Source of the DNA: Hyaloperonospora brassicae
Lineage: Eukaryota; Oomycota; Peronosporomycetes; Peronosporales; Peronosporaceae
Direction: 5' to 3'
Assembly: GCA_947650285.1 (NCBI GenBank)
Contig: CANTFL010001401.1
Span: forward strand, 248,001 to 312,000
Length of the DNA stretch: 64,000 bases
Shown here: positions 1-12,663 of the stretch, in pieces
Numbering within the stretch: position 1 is the first letter of the stretch
How the letters are laid out: each line of letters starts with the position of its first letter
The notes under the pieces: generated by a model
Database searches by the model: none
What the model saw: only the letters and a program-made list of their open reading frames with translations
Told to the model about the DNA's origin: nothing
Translations under genes and position numbers: made by a program

Positions 1-1880
1 AGCGTCATGGCAAATCAACCGGAGCCAAAGCGAGACTCACCCGTACCTATGGGCGAGAACTCGTCACAATTCTCACATCGAAGTACCACTTCTTGCTCTA
101 AGCAGCATCATGACGGCAATAGTTCCAAAACTACCTCTCAACTTGCGCTTCTTCTCACGCCCTGGTACAATTATCAATGACTCCAGTGGACGATAGAGAT
201 ATACGGCGCATTATCAGAACAACGATGGATTACCATAAACATAAGCGGGAAGCGATTAAAAAGGATTCCATTTATCTTACCGTTTTAGGCGATCACTCCG
301 GTGAACAACACTCATGGACACAACCATGGAAGACTTACGGGGAATCTTGGCCGAATGCAGCCTTGGCGCCGTTTTTTTTGGGTCAAAAAGTTTGGAAAAA
401 TGGGATGTGGCGGCTGAGGGATAGTCTATAAAGCTTCTCGCCATGCTTCAAAGTTTCGTCTTTTCGGGTGAGCTGTTTTATATTTAAGCTCTCGGGTACT
501 GGAAACTTATACGGCAGCTTGGAGAAAGGAATGACTTCACGCGAGGCTGGTCACACACCGCAACAAAGCCACCGACAATTTGAAGTGGATAGATACTTGG
601 GTTCTCAAACTTTTACTACACCCTCATCGAATGTTCCTGCGCTCACCAACAATTGTGACGACTGAGTACGTCTTCGTACAAATGCGTATGGAAACGATTG
701 TATCTTACAAAAGTGTGATGTGGGAAATAAAAATTGGTTTCGCGCACCACATGCTCGGTGCCAATCTCTACTAAATTAAGATATGGAAGCTTATTGGTCC
801 AGAAGACGACTTGGACTCAGATGTGCTACCTCGTCTCTCTCAGCAACTCGAGACGCTTAGCATCTTTAGCCAGTAACGGCCAGAACTAAATAGAAATTGT
901 CAGGAGATGGAATGGACCATACTTGCTCCATTTTTCTTCGAGGCAAAGGAACACGGTCAGGCGAAGCGCTCGCTTCATTGCTCAAAGAAGATTACAGCCC
1001 GCAACTACCGACGTCATCTACATCAAGCCGGTTTAACTAGCCGATGGTTGAGAGTTAAACATTTACTTGCAACAACAGTACCACTTGCAGCCAGTACAGG
1101 TGTGCAACGGAAACTGTCGAGGGATTTAGAGGCTCGATATCTAGGATGTCCGCGGCTGTCGGGCAGAGAAATGGTCAGATTGGCTGGGGGCTTTAAGGTG
1201 GACGCTAGTGAGCGAGCACCCTCTTTTCTGGGCCGTTCTAGAAATAAGTTTTAGCAGCAGAGATAAAGAATCTTAAAAAAAAGGAGATGTGGGCGAAACT
1301 TTGAGGGTGGACGGCTACTCTACACAGCGGCACCTTATCGTTCTGGATCGTGGATCGGAGTCGAACGGGAGGAGCAGCTATCCTACCTTCCCCAAAAATC
1401 GCTGCATAGACACGTCCCTAATAAACGGAATGATGGACAGACTATATTTTCGCAGCGGACCTATGCGGTTATCACTTGATTATTTGTTATTACTCATAAA
1501 TGTCGCGGAACGAGAGCGGTACTTCAAATAGCTTAAGTCAATGGCCGTGGCAGCCTTGGCAGCCTTGGCAGCAGACTGATCTATATTTAGAGTATTTTTT
1601 ACTGTGCACAAGTCCGCATCTGACAGGATGGCAGGATTTAGGTCAGGCCGACCTGAAAGCGCGTTGTTACAAATGCTGCAACAAGATATTTTATAGAAGA
1701 CGCACACACTCTATGCACTAATCAAATGAAAACGTTAACGATCCAGAACCGGCAGATTTTCATACTTGCTAGGATACGGCTACAGCAACTAGAATTGACT
1801 TATTTTGCGTGCCACAATCTTAGTCTTCATTGTTTCAACGGATTTTAGTTGACGAACTGCTTGTCCAATCGAACCATTAA
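1..1880. other. Unassigned degenerate sequence
   Basis: I recognise no gene here. Short open frames exist on both strands (for example 177-431 and 907-1254), but they show no family motif and are probably remains of transposable elements next to the LINE relic downstream. A small tandem repeat of the 9-mer ggcagcctt lies at about 1549-1575. Confidence 0.5.
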
Positions 1881-1883
1881 CGA

Positions 1884-3690
1884 TTGCGCCTGCTACTACA
1901 CGACAGCAGATGCATGGTAATGCCGCGAAGCAGACAGCCTTCAGTAGAATATCTGATGAGAGACCTCCCATCCAAACGGGTTAAATTGGACATGCTGGTC
2001 ACGCTTGTGGCGGTGATAGTGATTGACGAAGTGACGGTACCTGGGATCGCACAGCACGAACTTGTTTTGACAGCATTAAGCAAGCTCGACACCGGGACAA
2101 GCAAGGGAAAAAATTTAGTACAACTTGTTAAATTTCAGAGTAATGTACATTATATTACGAGACGAGATTTTTTAAAGGTCAAGGTAGAAGAAGCGCACAA
2201 GGAACACTTGGTAAGACTAAGGAAACGGCTGGAACGAACAAAGTGTCAGCTTCGTTGGCACTTATAGAGCGTGTTTAACTTCAAACTAGATTAAATCATC
2301 ACTACCATCCGCCGCATTGATAGAGCAGAATTTCGCCGAGAGATGTTGAAGGCGGATCTAAATGCGTCGGAATGGCAGCCTAGATTGGGCGTTTTTCAAA
2401 CCAATGTCGTCGCCACTTCTTTGTTCCTTCCCAATCCATTACCTTGTCATAATGCATGATGACACATGCGTGTCGAGAGGTGAAAATTTTACTAAAAATG
2501 CGCGCGATTTCGATGGAAAAAGTTATCCAAGCATTTTTATGGCTGAACAGACACAAAATTGCAGAAGCGGACGACTTAAACAACGATTTTACAAGGATAC
2601 CCGAGCTGTTATAGTACCGGCACTGTTGGCAATCGGTCACTAGCTCCTTAAAGGTAATACACCACACCGTTCATTTCTGCAGTATTTGATTATTCCGTTG
2701 CGTTACTAAGGGTAATCGGTAAAGCTATTTTACAACAGACCATGCGCTTTATTGCAAACTCGATCCAACGTTTATCAAGGCTGTAGCCACGCGGGTCGAA
2801 CAACTCTTAGATAAATTAAATGGAGCCTCGTAGTAGTGTTGTGTAAATGACAAAAAGATTCAAAAGTCCGTGATGATGATGATAATGAGCTTGGACGCCG
2901 CCAGAGATGCCCGGGGACGACAGGCATGATGAGTTGAATCAACCTGTTGCTGGATTTGCACAAAGTGTAAATTTAATTTTCCGAGATTCTATATATATGG
3001 TTCGTCAGCGGTTTGGAAATTCTCTGGCATTTGTAACCATGATCTTAAATCTCCTTGAAATCACTATTTCCCTATTTGTCGTGAGTGGAGGTATGTCGGA
3101 GCCACATGATGTCCGTTCCAGCTTACGGCAAGGATGCCCACTGGCTCCACTGCTTTTTTACAATCAGTTGAAATATCAGCGCTTACTATCTTCCAAGATT
3201 CTAAAATTATAGGTCTTCTCGTACCGGAGGGCGGGAAGTTAAACACTCATTCTCAGCTTTTATAACTGACTCAACAGTATTTTAAGAGGCAAGCCACCTG
3301 CCTCGAGTGCTAAGTATTTTTGAGATGCTTAAACGTTTATATGCCTTAAGAGCGCAATCAAACAAAGGTAAATCAGTTTGTTTCAATTTGGCCGTCCGAA
3401 CGAAGACGTGTTTCGGTATTCCTGTGCTCCGCCATGGCGACACAGCGAGGTTCTTGGGCTACACCTTGATGAATGGATATCTTACAGGAACGAACTAGAC
3501 CATGTGGAGATGAAACGTGCGACGAAGACTTGCAACGGCGACTCAGCTTTTCATCAACGTCAAGTATCGCGTATAGATTCACCATGTCATTATGCTGCCG
3601 GCCGTGCTATTCACAGCGGCTGTGTTTGATCTTCCGTCATGGGCGGAACAATAGCTTAGTTACATTCAAACGCATATTTTTGTCGGCACA
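1884..3690 (+). mobile_element. Degenerate non-LTR retrotransposon (LINE) relic
   Basis: Several broken frames on the plus strand line up with successive parts of an oomycete LINE ORF2. A basic stretch ending near 2267 (EEAHKEHLVRLRKRLERTK) resembles the linker between endonuclease and reverse transcriptase. The RT core follows at about 2960-3160, then a post-RT segment at 3300-3480 with the block GIPVLRHGDTARFLGYTL. At about 3560-3690 comes the motif MLPAVLFTAAVFDLPSWAEQ, typical of the region after the RT. The frames change repeatedly and contain stops, so the copy is dead. The upstream limit is uncertain because no endonuclease motif is readable, and no poly-A tail or target-site duplication is obvious. 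Confidence 0.7.
2907..3629 (+). pseudogene. LINE reverse transcriptase fragment
   Basis: The frame 2907-3212 reads FVVSGGMSEPHDVRSSLRQG followed by CPLAPLLF. This is the RT motif normally seen as (S/N)G.RQGCPL(S/A)PLLF in L1/Tx1-type LINEs. Just upstream, FRDSIYMVRQRFG corresponds to the F.KAYD...R.FG segment around the first catalytic Asp, but the Asp itself is lost. The catalytic Y/FADD box is not readable. A second frame (3307-3498) and a third (3378-3629) continue the homology with frameshifts between them. The gene would have encoded the target-primed reverse transcriptase of the element; it is inactive. Confidence 0.7.
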
Positions 3691-4343
3691 TAACTAGTGT
3701 GCGGAATTTATGCCACAATTTTTTTTCTTTCATCTTGTATACTTTTCGACAGGTGGTTGGGGAGGGTATTGCTTTAATTAAGTTGCCTGTAAAACGCAGA
3801 GGGTAAAACAATCTATTTTTTTGGCTTACTTAGCGCAAAGATAGCTAATCTAATGCTTGAAAAGCAAAATCATTCCGACGATTAGCTCTGGCACGAAAAG
3901 ACGGCGTATCATCGCTTGCAGATTGGAGACCTCAGGGGGCTTTAGTGGGTAGATCTTCTAGTGATTATCCTGTGCACTTATTAGGCCCTTACATGGCGCC
4001 AAAGTTTACAAGAGGTAGACAAGAGCGACTCACTAAATTATTTGTGATCGACACGTCTACATAGGTAAGCTCTAATTCTCTCGAAGAAAGGATAGTATGG
4101 ATTGCAGATTCGCTTCGTCAATATGAGTATACACTGACCTATTAAGAGGCAAAATTTTGACCTATATAATTTAGGAAGTATAACCTTATACACCAAAGGA
4201 AAGCACTCAATTACCAGAGGTGTACCAAAATTAGACCTAGCTCAAACGCCGACCTGCGTATTCATCGCACTATGGTACATATATATTATTTAATTATTCC
4301 GGAAATAGAAAATACCATGCATCGACAAGATTAAGCTACGTCG
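3691..4343. other. AT-rich gap, nothing recognised
   Basis: AT-rich sequence with frequent stops in all frames after the LINE relic. I see no RNA gene, repeat array or protein motif. Confidence 0.5.
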
Positions 4344-4763
4344 ATGGATCTTGACGTTTGTACTGAATGCACTAAATTTTTACATAGTTATGATGATGCA
4401 GGTCAGGGGAATATATTGCTCCGACACCCACGGCCTCTACACCATGTTGACGACTGGAATTGCGTTGCCCAAGGTAACATCAGATGGGTAAATGCGGGAG
4501 CGAGCAGTCGGCATCACGATCATATTTTTCTCGAACAAAAAATTAATGGAATTTACTTGAAGCTATCAACATGTGACAGTAAGCAGCAAAAGAGGGCAGC
4601 CGACTGCCAGACTTTTCGACAATGCCAAGATTCGAGTGGCAAATTTTTTCTGTGCTCACCCATTTCTTCACAAATTTACATAAGCGTGCAATATGTAATT
4701 TCAAATACGCACGTCTTATCGATCTTCATGAGAGAACCATCCCGTTTGGTTTTCATAAGATGA
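4344..4763 (+). CDS. Unassigned 139-codon ORF (doubtful)
   Basis: An ATG-initiated 139-codon frame in otherwise stop-rich DNA. It starts MDLDVCTECTKFLH and has Cys at several places (CTEC, NCVAQ, STCDSK, ADCQTFRQC, LCSP) but no metal-binding spacing that I recognise. There is no signal peptide, membrane segment or recognisable domain. Its neighbours are AT-rich and non-coding on both sides. Length alone is the support, so it may be a chance ORF or an exon of a decayed gene. I assign no function. Confidence 0.15.
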   Translation: MDLDVCTECTKFLHSYDDAGQGNILLRHPRPLHHVDDWNCVAQGNIRWVNAGASSRHHDHIFLEQKINGIYLKLSTCDSKQQKRAADCQTFRQCQDSSGKFFLCSPISSQIYISVQYVISNTHVLSIFMREPSRLVFIR

Positions 4764-7700
4764 CAGGGCATTAGACTCTACTATGAATAACTCACACTGT
4801 AAAGCAAAGCTAGTGCGTGTCAGGCTGCAACAAAAATTCTGGCGCCTGCTAATTTTTAGGCTCATCACAATATGATCACGTAGTTCCAGGCGTCGGTAGC
4901 TGGTTGATGGCAATGCGTCAACTCAATATTTATTTCACGAGGCGGCATATAGACACAAGTTGTCGCAAGTTGCAACGCCTTTAAGATATTGAGGAGAAAA
5001 TAGAGTGTTTTTTTCGGACGTGCCCATGCGACCAGGCTTGTTGACAACAGCTCATTTGCCAAAGGAAAGGTAAACGGTGAGCGATTAGCCGCGTGTACAT
5101 ATTTCTCGCACACTGTGCTAGCCGTCAGGACCCGAGTGTCTAATCCGTGATTTGAGATTGCAATTATCGTTATTTACCTATAGGGATATAATGTAATGCG
5201 CGCGTATAAGCGAAAATGTGGACTTTTCGATGCATTGTATGTATTACTAGCTTATATAAGCAGCGAAATCGAGCTACGTTACAACACGAAGTCTTCTCAA
5301 TCGCGAGTGGACTTGTGAACTTTTGGAAGACATGGAGTTGCGCAGACTGAGAGCATTTATAAAGCGCAAGTTCCGACGAGATGATACGAAGATCACCAAG
5401 ACCCGGCTCTTCCTATGTCAACGTAAAATAGGCAGTCAACTTGGAGGACCGTCACCTCCGACGACAATCCCATACAACCACCGAACTCGTCAGAGGAACT
5501 GGCGTAGCTAACCAGGCTTCGAATTTATTAGACATCTTGTAAGTATTTAAAGAAATAATAGACCCGTCTGCATTTTTCAAGTAGATTAGCGATTTTAAAA
5601 TCGCAATAATGTCGTGTGGTAGTCAAAGATATGATTATGAGCTCGAAAGGGTCAATAGCTTTCTAACCTCTAACCACTGATTTCCAATGAGATGACATCG
5701 TAATATGATACATTAGTCGTTTTCACTGATCATGCATCTTGTGCAACGACTACTAAAAAACACTTAATATATCGGAAATGTCGATGTCTAATTCTTTAAA
5801 TGCCTCTGTTTTGAATTGCGATTGCAAAAAACGTTTTGATAAAAAATCTCTCTGTTTTGACGGATCAAAGGTAGGCTGGTGTTTTTTGTAATTAAACGAA
5901 TTTTTATATAGAGTCAACTTTCGGGGCTACAAGATTTTTTTCGTGTAATTTCGGAATTTATAAAGTAAGCTCGTTGCGCACATAAGGGTGTCTTACGAAG
6001 GTATCAGTCTTGACAAGTGTGTCACATTGCTTGCACATAAAGTAATTGTTTGGTAAAGAGATCACTAATAGACATCGGTAATTAGTTTTCTCCTATTATT
6101 TGATACATAAATCTAATTCCAAAGAGGAGGTTCTTTAAACACGTTGGCTTCACCTCAGCAAAGCCACGTACCACTTGTTATATACCTTGTACGAGTTTTG
6201 AACTATTTGAAAAGCTGGCAGTTGCATTACACCTTTCTCGTGTTAAGATTAGCTCCGAATTTTAACAGGACGCCGTGACCAGGCCTGCATGCTTAAGATC
6301 TATCTGGAAGACACATATTTAAACCACGATGTCGCCTTCATCGTATCCATTTAATTTAGAAAGCAGTTGCAAGACAAACCACCTGAAATAGAAAAACGGA
6401 TATAAAACTTTTACAGGCGTTATTTTTGCCGCTGCTTTGTTGAAGCTACTGTTTTCGGTGCGACCAATTTATCTCATCGATACTATGTGACAAACAAGTG
6501 CCCCAAAGACATTTCTTATGTTCAGATCTTGTCTTGTTCATCCATTTTACAAAATGATCATACAAGAAGGTATCCAAATATTCAAGGGATCCGTACGTGT
6601 CGAATTACGTCACAGCAAAAAACTATATTCATTTCATATTTATGATACATTTCTCTAGCATTTTCAATAATTAGATACTTCGAGATATTGAGTATCCAGC
6701 TAATCGATAAAGCTTTTGGAATGACTCTAAGTATGCTTTCTACATTTCGACATTAACGTCGTAGAATTTTGATTCTTTGCAAAAGCGAAACCCACGTAAG
6801 ATATGAATTTGCTGACTGCAACCACCTCCACCCACCAAGATGTAATTGGTTCTTTCTAGACTATTTTACCATTATATACTTGCAAGGTGAGCGCGATTGG
6901 CGCATGTTCACGTCATATCCTTTTGCACGAACAACCAAAGCTACGTGGCCACCTTAGAAAAATTTGACCTCAAGTCTGCAATTAACTTATTCGAGCGACG
7001 CGGTTCCAACTTTATCTCATTAGGTTCGTATATAAACCTCCTTAAAAATTGTTTGAAAGTTCGTCAGCTTAACTAGGTTCAGTTATAGTGCTCTGCACCA
7101 TTCCCATATTAAGCCATTAAAAGTACACAGTTCTACATGCTGATTGCGATATCACGCACACAACCGTGTATGCTGCTAGATTCGTCAGAGGCAACCATAA
7201 TAATCTGTTTTTATATTTCGCGCATGAACCATACAAAATTTGGACTGCAGATGGACATGGTGCCGCCTGTGTAGCGCTTATAAATCGAGTTTAAAAATTC
7301 ATGAGATTCAAGTAGGCCCTCTCCACCTCAAAAGATCAAACGAGCGTCCAAAAGAATGTGCTTCGGTTGGTTCACGGTTTCTGCGCCAACAAGAATCCTT
7401 TGCAAGAGTCTAGAAGATCAGGAGGTCTTATACGGACTAAGAGCAACATTCAAATGCGCGTATATAGCCGTCTTGGACTTATAGAAGCTCCCAAATCCAG
7501 CCCATTTATCTCTTTGAAGTCTTAGGACGTAAGCTGCTAAACGAAAGGATGCGCCGTTGCCATATTATTGCAATATAAGCTGAAATTGAATTAAGATCTA
7601 GCCTATGACTGATCAGAAGTGATCAGTTACTACCACATTCAATAGAGACGGTAATAATATTGCCATTTATCCTTGGCTTCTTCTATTTGCTTCGAAACAT

Positions 7701-10700
7701 ATATGATGTCGTCTTTTTCATTTCTACGCCTTCCAGCACATTATTATAATAACAAGCATGTCTTCAATTAATATGTCCACAACGCTTTTGACGAAAACGT
7801 GCAGAGGCACACCAGGCTGACCGAAGTAAGAATGTAACGATACTTTGAAGGGGGCAAACTTGCCATAGCATTGTGTGTTTCTCATCTAGGGACAAATAGG
7901 ACAAAACTTTGGTTCTTTAGGTGTTGCTCGATATGATGAATAGTGTGATTGTCGACGGGATAAAGCCTCTTGTATTAATTAATGTTGGCTGTCGTCTTTC
8001 ATATTTTTCCATCCAAATCCTGTTGGATAAAGACTTGGCAATAGCGGCTAGGTAAGGACGCACCGCCTAAAAAAATGGACGCGTGCACAGATTAAAGGCG
8101 ATAAGCACGCTAGTAGCCTGATTGTGAGAAATCTAAAGAACTAATATTGCTTATATTCTTTGGTAATGTCTGATTTCATCAGAATTTGATAAATTTACCT
8201 CAACCTTCGTTGCTGCTTTCGCCGATAAAAAAAGTCCCTACTATAGTAGCTTCTACGGACCTTCTCCTCTGCGTTCGCACTAAGAGACAAGGGTTCGTTG
8301 ACGCTGCTGCTGGTTGGTATCACACTTGCTTGTATTTAGTACGATGTTGCCTCCTCCTACCCTATCTTAACTATATAATTGAAGCAGTATCGTGATGTCG
8401 TTGCATTCTCGAGAAAATATTATAATGTTGTGGTTATTAATAGAAAAGCATAATTTATACTAAAGCAATATTAAGTAAGTTTTGATTGCCGGGTACAGCA
8501 CCATCTATATTTCAGCAGAAATCGTAAAAATGAACAATTCTTATTTAAATGAAACGTCTAAATTATTTGGGATTACCTCAACCAGGGGCGACTGCGTGTG
8601 TAATTATCATTATATGTTACCATCCTCCTGTCTATACGATAACAATAAGGTGATCTTGAAACAATATTGTCGTACAACTAGAACCTGAGTAAATAGGCGA
8701 AGCTGAAATCGCAATTTTTTGGCTGAAAAGTATCCCTTAAAATTGTCAATGTGTGTGTATCGCGGCGATACTAACACGCGCGGTGGAGTGCTTGTCGGAA
8801 ATGATGGACGTAGATGACATATTACAGAAGTTAATATAGATCACCTTTTAGGGAAAGTGCCATGATTAGAAACAGGTGATGAATGCAACGACGACGTCGT
8901 AGGAGAAGAATTTGCAGGATCAATCGAGGTAAATCATGATCAGTCTACCGATTAAGTAGGCTAAAAAAGATCAGACCAAGGTTTTTCATCGATAGGCCCG
9001 GTCCCTAGGGGTAAACATCGGTATCTGGTTGTTAGACACGTTCCTTCATTGATCGACATTTTTCCGTTATCGGTAACTGCTGACTTTTCGTGGTAGCGAT
9101 TTGTTTCTAATTGGTGGACCCGGTCCTTCGAGTTTCGGCTACTCTTGACCAGTCAGATACAGAGTTAGGCCAAATGCACGAATAAATGAAGGAGTTAATG
9201 GACACTTCTAAACTAAGTACTACTAAGCATGCGATTTACTTGGTTCGCCTTTCGTCGTAATATAAGGATCTTGTTGATCTAGACAACCTGTTTCGGCAAA
9301 AGGGATACACTTTGCAGCCTCCATTTGGGGTAGTTGCGTGGCTAGACCATGTGAATGTAAGGTCTCATGAAGTGTTAAGACGGAAGTTTATCAAGTAGCA
9401 ACTCCTCAAAAATTCAAAAATGAAAGCGTCCTCGTCTACTCAGTGATCAGGAATCAAAGCAAGGATTCGGTGGTTGTAAGCCTTAAGAGGACAAAGAAAA
9501 GTTCAGGAGCGACAAGCCTAATACAACGATTGGCTATAAGTCTCCTCTCAAACAATTTGATTGATTTGCCACGTAGTGGTCGACCGAGAGAGGACATCCG
9601 CTTGGCGACCCCCAGGTCTGACTTTTTCGAATCCAACATCTACGTCTCCACTCAAGTCTACCGAAGAGTGCAACCCGCCAGCCGACGGGTACACAATGGT
9701 TTTCAAGTTCAATACGAGTCATCAAAGTACCCCTCTATTTAGTCGGCAGTCCGACGCAGTGAGTGGGTTGGAGTCTCATCATACAATTTTAAAACCCACT
9801 CCACCACACTTGCAATATCAAATGCTTGGTTAATTATGCCTGTTGACGATATTGGTTGCTATACTGAAAACCCTTTTATTCAGCCGTCGATACAAACTTA
9901 CATTGAAGGATGAAACGGGCCTTCCATATATTTATTACCTTGCTTTTTTAATATTTTCCTTAAATCGAAGGCTTAAGATGCAACTATTGTGTAGTTATGG
10001 TCTGTAAGCATTACATTAAAGGTGTTTATCGCAAATTTGGTCCCATAGTATGATTAAAGACGTTCCAAGTTCCATCTCGATCGATTCAGTGTATTCACCT
10101 AAATTGGACAAATTTGTAGGACAGCCATTCATCTATTTCATAAAGTACGCAAAATGTCATATTTAGGATTCGTATACAGATGCTCACGCATATTACGATT
10201 TACAAAATTTTAAATGATATATTCGATATTTTGACAACATCGCGAAAGTACGTATTTTACACACGTAAAAAGCTATTTATCGATATTCGACGTTAATTAT
10301 GCAAATCTATAGGTGTACTTCTTAAGGTCTCTTCAAGGCATCACGATACCTACTCAAATAGTCGCAACACGTACGTGAACTACTTGATCTAATCGCAGAG
10401 TCTTTGTGTTTAGGAATATCATGCCAGTATGCAATCACTTCCTCTTAATGTAGTTTCTCCCTTGCAATAAGGTGCATGAGCCTCTTCTTGCTATATTTTT
10501 GTACATATTCTACACTTGTTTGATAAAATTTAATTGCCGATCTGCTGCTGTCAATACACTAAATGAGCACTATAAAATCACGCGCAAATCACAATCTGCA
10601 ATTAAAATTATCTTATACTAAGTTTTGACAAATATTTGGAAGACATTTACCATCCTTGTTTGTGTAGGCTGTCGAGGATAGTCATAGCGCAGTGAAGAAG

Positions 10701-10775
10701 GCCATAAATTCGTTGATATAGGCACTCGTCACCGTAAAGACATCTTTAAATTTATGCTTGAGTACATATACAACA
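4764..10775. other. Long AT-rich region without recognisable genes
   Basis: About 6 kb of AT-rich, stop-rich sequence. The stretch 9250-9840 has longer open frames on both strands (for example 9443-9742 and 9561-9833). It could be a heavily decayed retrotransposon segment, but no RT, integrase or gag motif is readable. A 58-codon ATG frame at 5332-5511 (MELRRLRAFIKRKFRR) is basic and follows a TATATAAG string near 5253; I could not assign it. Confidence 0.5.
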
Positions 10776-11210
10776 ATGCGGGCTAAATGTAGTGACGTAC
10801 TACTGTCAATTAGCCAGTCGATGACCAATCATTTGTCATTAGAGGAGACAGCATCATTACCGCTGCTGCCTCGTATATCCTGTAATTTTCGCTTGAAAAA
10901 CGTTTGCGTGGTTGAGTATTTGATATTCATTCCGGCCATTCATCATTTTTGTCTAGAAGCTTTGGTAGCCATTAAAGAATCTAAGCCATTAAAAATCGTT
11001 TTTCTAATAATAGGTTTTCCTATAAGTGAATGCCTTTTTTCTGAAAAGTATAATATATTATTTCAACACTTAAGCAATCGAACCAGTGGTATAACCACAA
11101 TTAAAGGAGCAACATATATAACGGACGATTTACAAAGATATAATCACCATTTTTATATATTTTCGGCACTCTCTCACGTCGTCTGCCATTCAACATATAT
11201 TTTTTATTGA
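10776..11210 (+). CDS. Unassigned 144-codon ORF (doubtful)
   Basis: An ATG-initiated frame in very AT-rich DNA, where 144 codons without a stop is unusual. The product (MRAKCSDVLLSISQSMTNHL...) has hydrophobic stretches around residues 50-65 (VVEYLIFIPAIHHFCLEAL) and 72-85 (KIVFLIIGFPI) that could be membrane-associated. It has no domain I recognise. No promoter or neighbouring gene supports it. A chance ORF or a relic of a transposon is equally possible. Confidence 0.15.
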   Translation: MRAKCSDVLLSISQSMTNHLSLEETASLPLLPRISCNFRLKNVCVVEYLIFIPAIHHFCLEALVAIKESKPLKIVFLIIGFPISECLFSEKYNILFQHLSNRTSGITTIKGATYITDDLQRYNHHFYIFSALSHVVCHSTYIFY

Positions 11211-12500
11211 TATAATCAGATGATTTTGAACGAACAACCTACTTATCATAATAAAACTTTACAGAAAAATGATAATTTTGACACTTCCTCAGAGTCTGTA
11301 AGGACTGGTTACGACTCGTTTCGTGTTAAACGTGTGCATGGCACGTGCTGCAGACCGTATATTATATAAAATTATGCAAACAGGCCCAAAAAAGAATGGT
11401 AAAGCTCAATATCAATATACAGTTATGCCCGTCAACATGAATGGCTAAATTCACAGCCTAAACATTTCAGCAAGCTAATAGGGTGGGTCATGCGCATAAT
11501 GTTCTCAGTGTTACATTACCAAAACAATGGAGGACTCGTGTTCACCTGGTCGTCGTGATCCGATTTTTTCAAAAAAACTAAAATCTTATATATATGGCGA
11601 TGTTGATCCATTTTCATGCTTAGAATTCGTAATCATCGATTATGAATAATTGCATAGGTAGTTGTCATGGCATGTCCTGATATATACCCTAACATCTTTG
11701 TTCCGGCTTCTCGATATATTACTATTATATAATCAAAACAAAAACTATGTATGAAACAAAAAGTAAATTTTTAAATTATTACAATGAATGAGCGTAGCTG
11801 ATTGATTGTATAGAATATGAGTAAACTGTAAATGGACTAGAATAGTCCATTGTGCGATGCATGGATATATAGCTTATGACAGTTAATTTTTATGATCCTT
11901 AAAATTAAATTTAAGCGGCTGGTTAATAGTACTTAGTAACCTAATCGACAAAAAATTGGCTTATATTTGCCCGATTGTTACTTTATATTGTAAATGGAAG
12001 TGTAATGGAAGTCAGTCCAGTCCTGCTCATCGCATATGCGAACAGCTGGACAGCACTGATTCCGTGTCATGAGGAAGCGCTGACTTGGGCAAGGGGAGCT
12101 CTCACTAGGAGAGCCGAATGCGTTTGCCGAGCTGGTCTCGAGCCGAAGGACCCAGAGAAAGAGAGAAGAGAGATAAAATTGGAGGCGACTTGTGTGCTTG
12201 AGGGTAAAATTGCAACTGAATGAAAAGGTGTTGTGGTTTCTGCGCTAATCCTAATGCAGCTGAAGGGATCCTAGATGATTTACGAGAAAAACATCATGCC
12301 TGCCTATCAAACCTACTATCTTGATATAAAACCTTGAGTACTCTGGGGTTCAACCCACCTATCTTAAACTTAAAGTATGACGAGAAGAGTTCTTGCGATG
12401 TGATTGGCCAAAGCCTCTCTCTTGAATCTAGACGATGACGCTCGACTCGTCACTCGTCATGTTCCCTCAAGAATACCTAAGATTTAGGAACCATCATTCT
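11211..12500. other. AT-rich gap, then transition to older repeat
   Basis: 11211-11970 is AT-rich with no recognisable content. From about 12000 the composition is less AT-rich. A short frame (11975-12223, acidic and basic, ending EKERREIKLEATCVLEGKIATE) has no family match I know. The 12240-12500 stretch is probably part of the older repeated element whose hairpin-rich portion follows. Confidence 0.4.
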
Positions 12501-12660
12501 GGACATGATTACTACATGTCCTATGGCATCATCTGATGACGTCACCAGTGCACATGCGTATCGGATGTATTACCGGTCTCTACCGGTAACTCACCCATGG
12601 GAAATTAGAGGTGATGTGTACCACACATCCATGTAATCACCCATTACATAAATTGTTACA
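12501..12660. repeat. Hairpin-rich half of an older element (left of element 1)
   Basis: Five short perfect inverted repeats follow one another in about 150 bp. They are GGACATG/CATGTCC (12501-12507 and 12515-12521), CATCA/TGATG (12527-12538), TTACCGGT/ACCGGTAA (12570-12577 and 12582-12589), GATGTGT/ACACATC (12613-12619 and 12623-12629) and ATGTAAT/ATTACAT (12631-12637 and 12643-12649). The style matches the hairpin-tiled LTRs of the gypsy elements here. The tiling resumes on the other side of element 1, so this is probably the left half of an older LTR or solo LTR split by the insertion. Confidence 0.5.
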
Positions 12661-12663
12661 AAG

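Noticed and set aside
1357..1367. Near-perfect tRNA B-box (minus strand CGTTCGACTCC)
   Set aside because: No T-stem complementarity around it and no A box at the right distance, so no tRNA.
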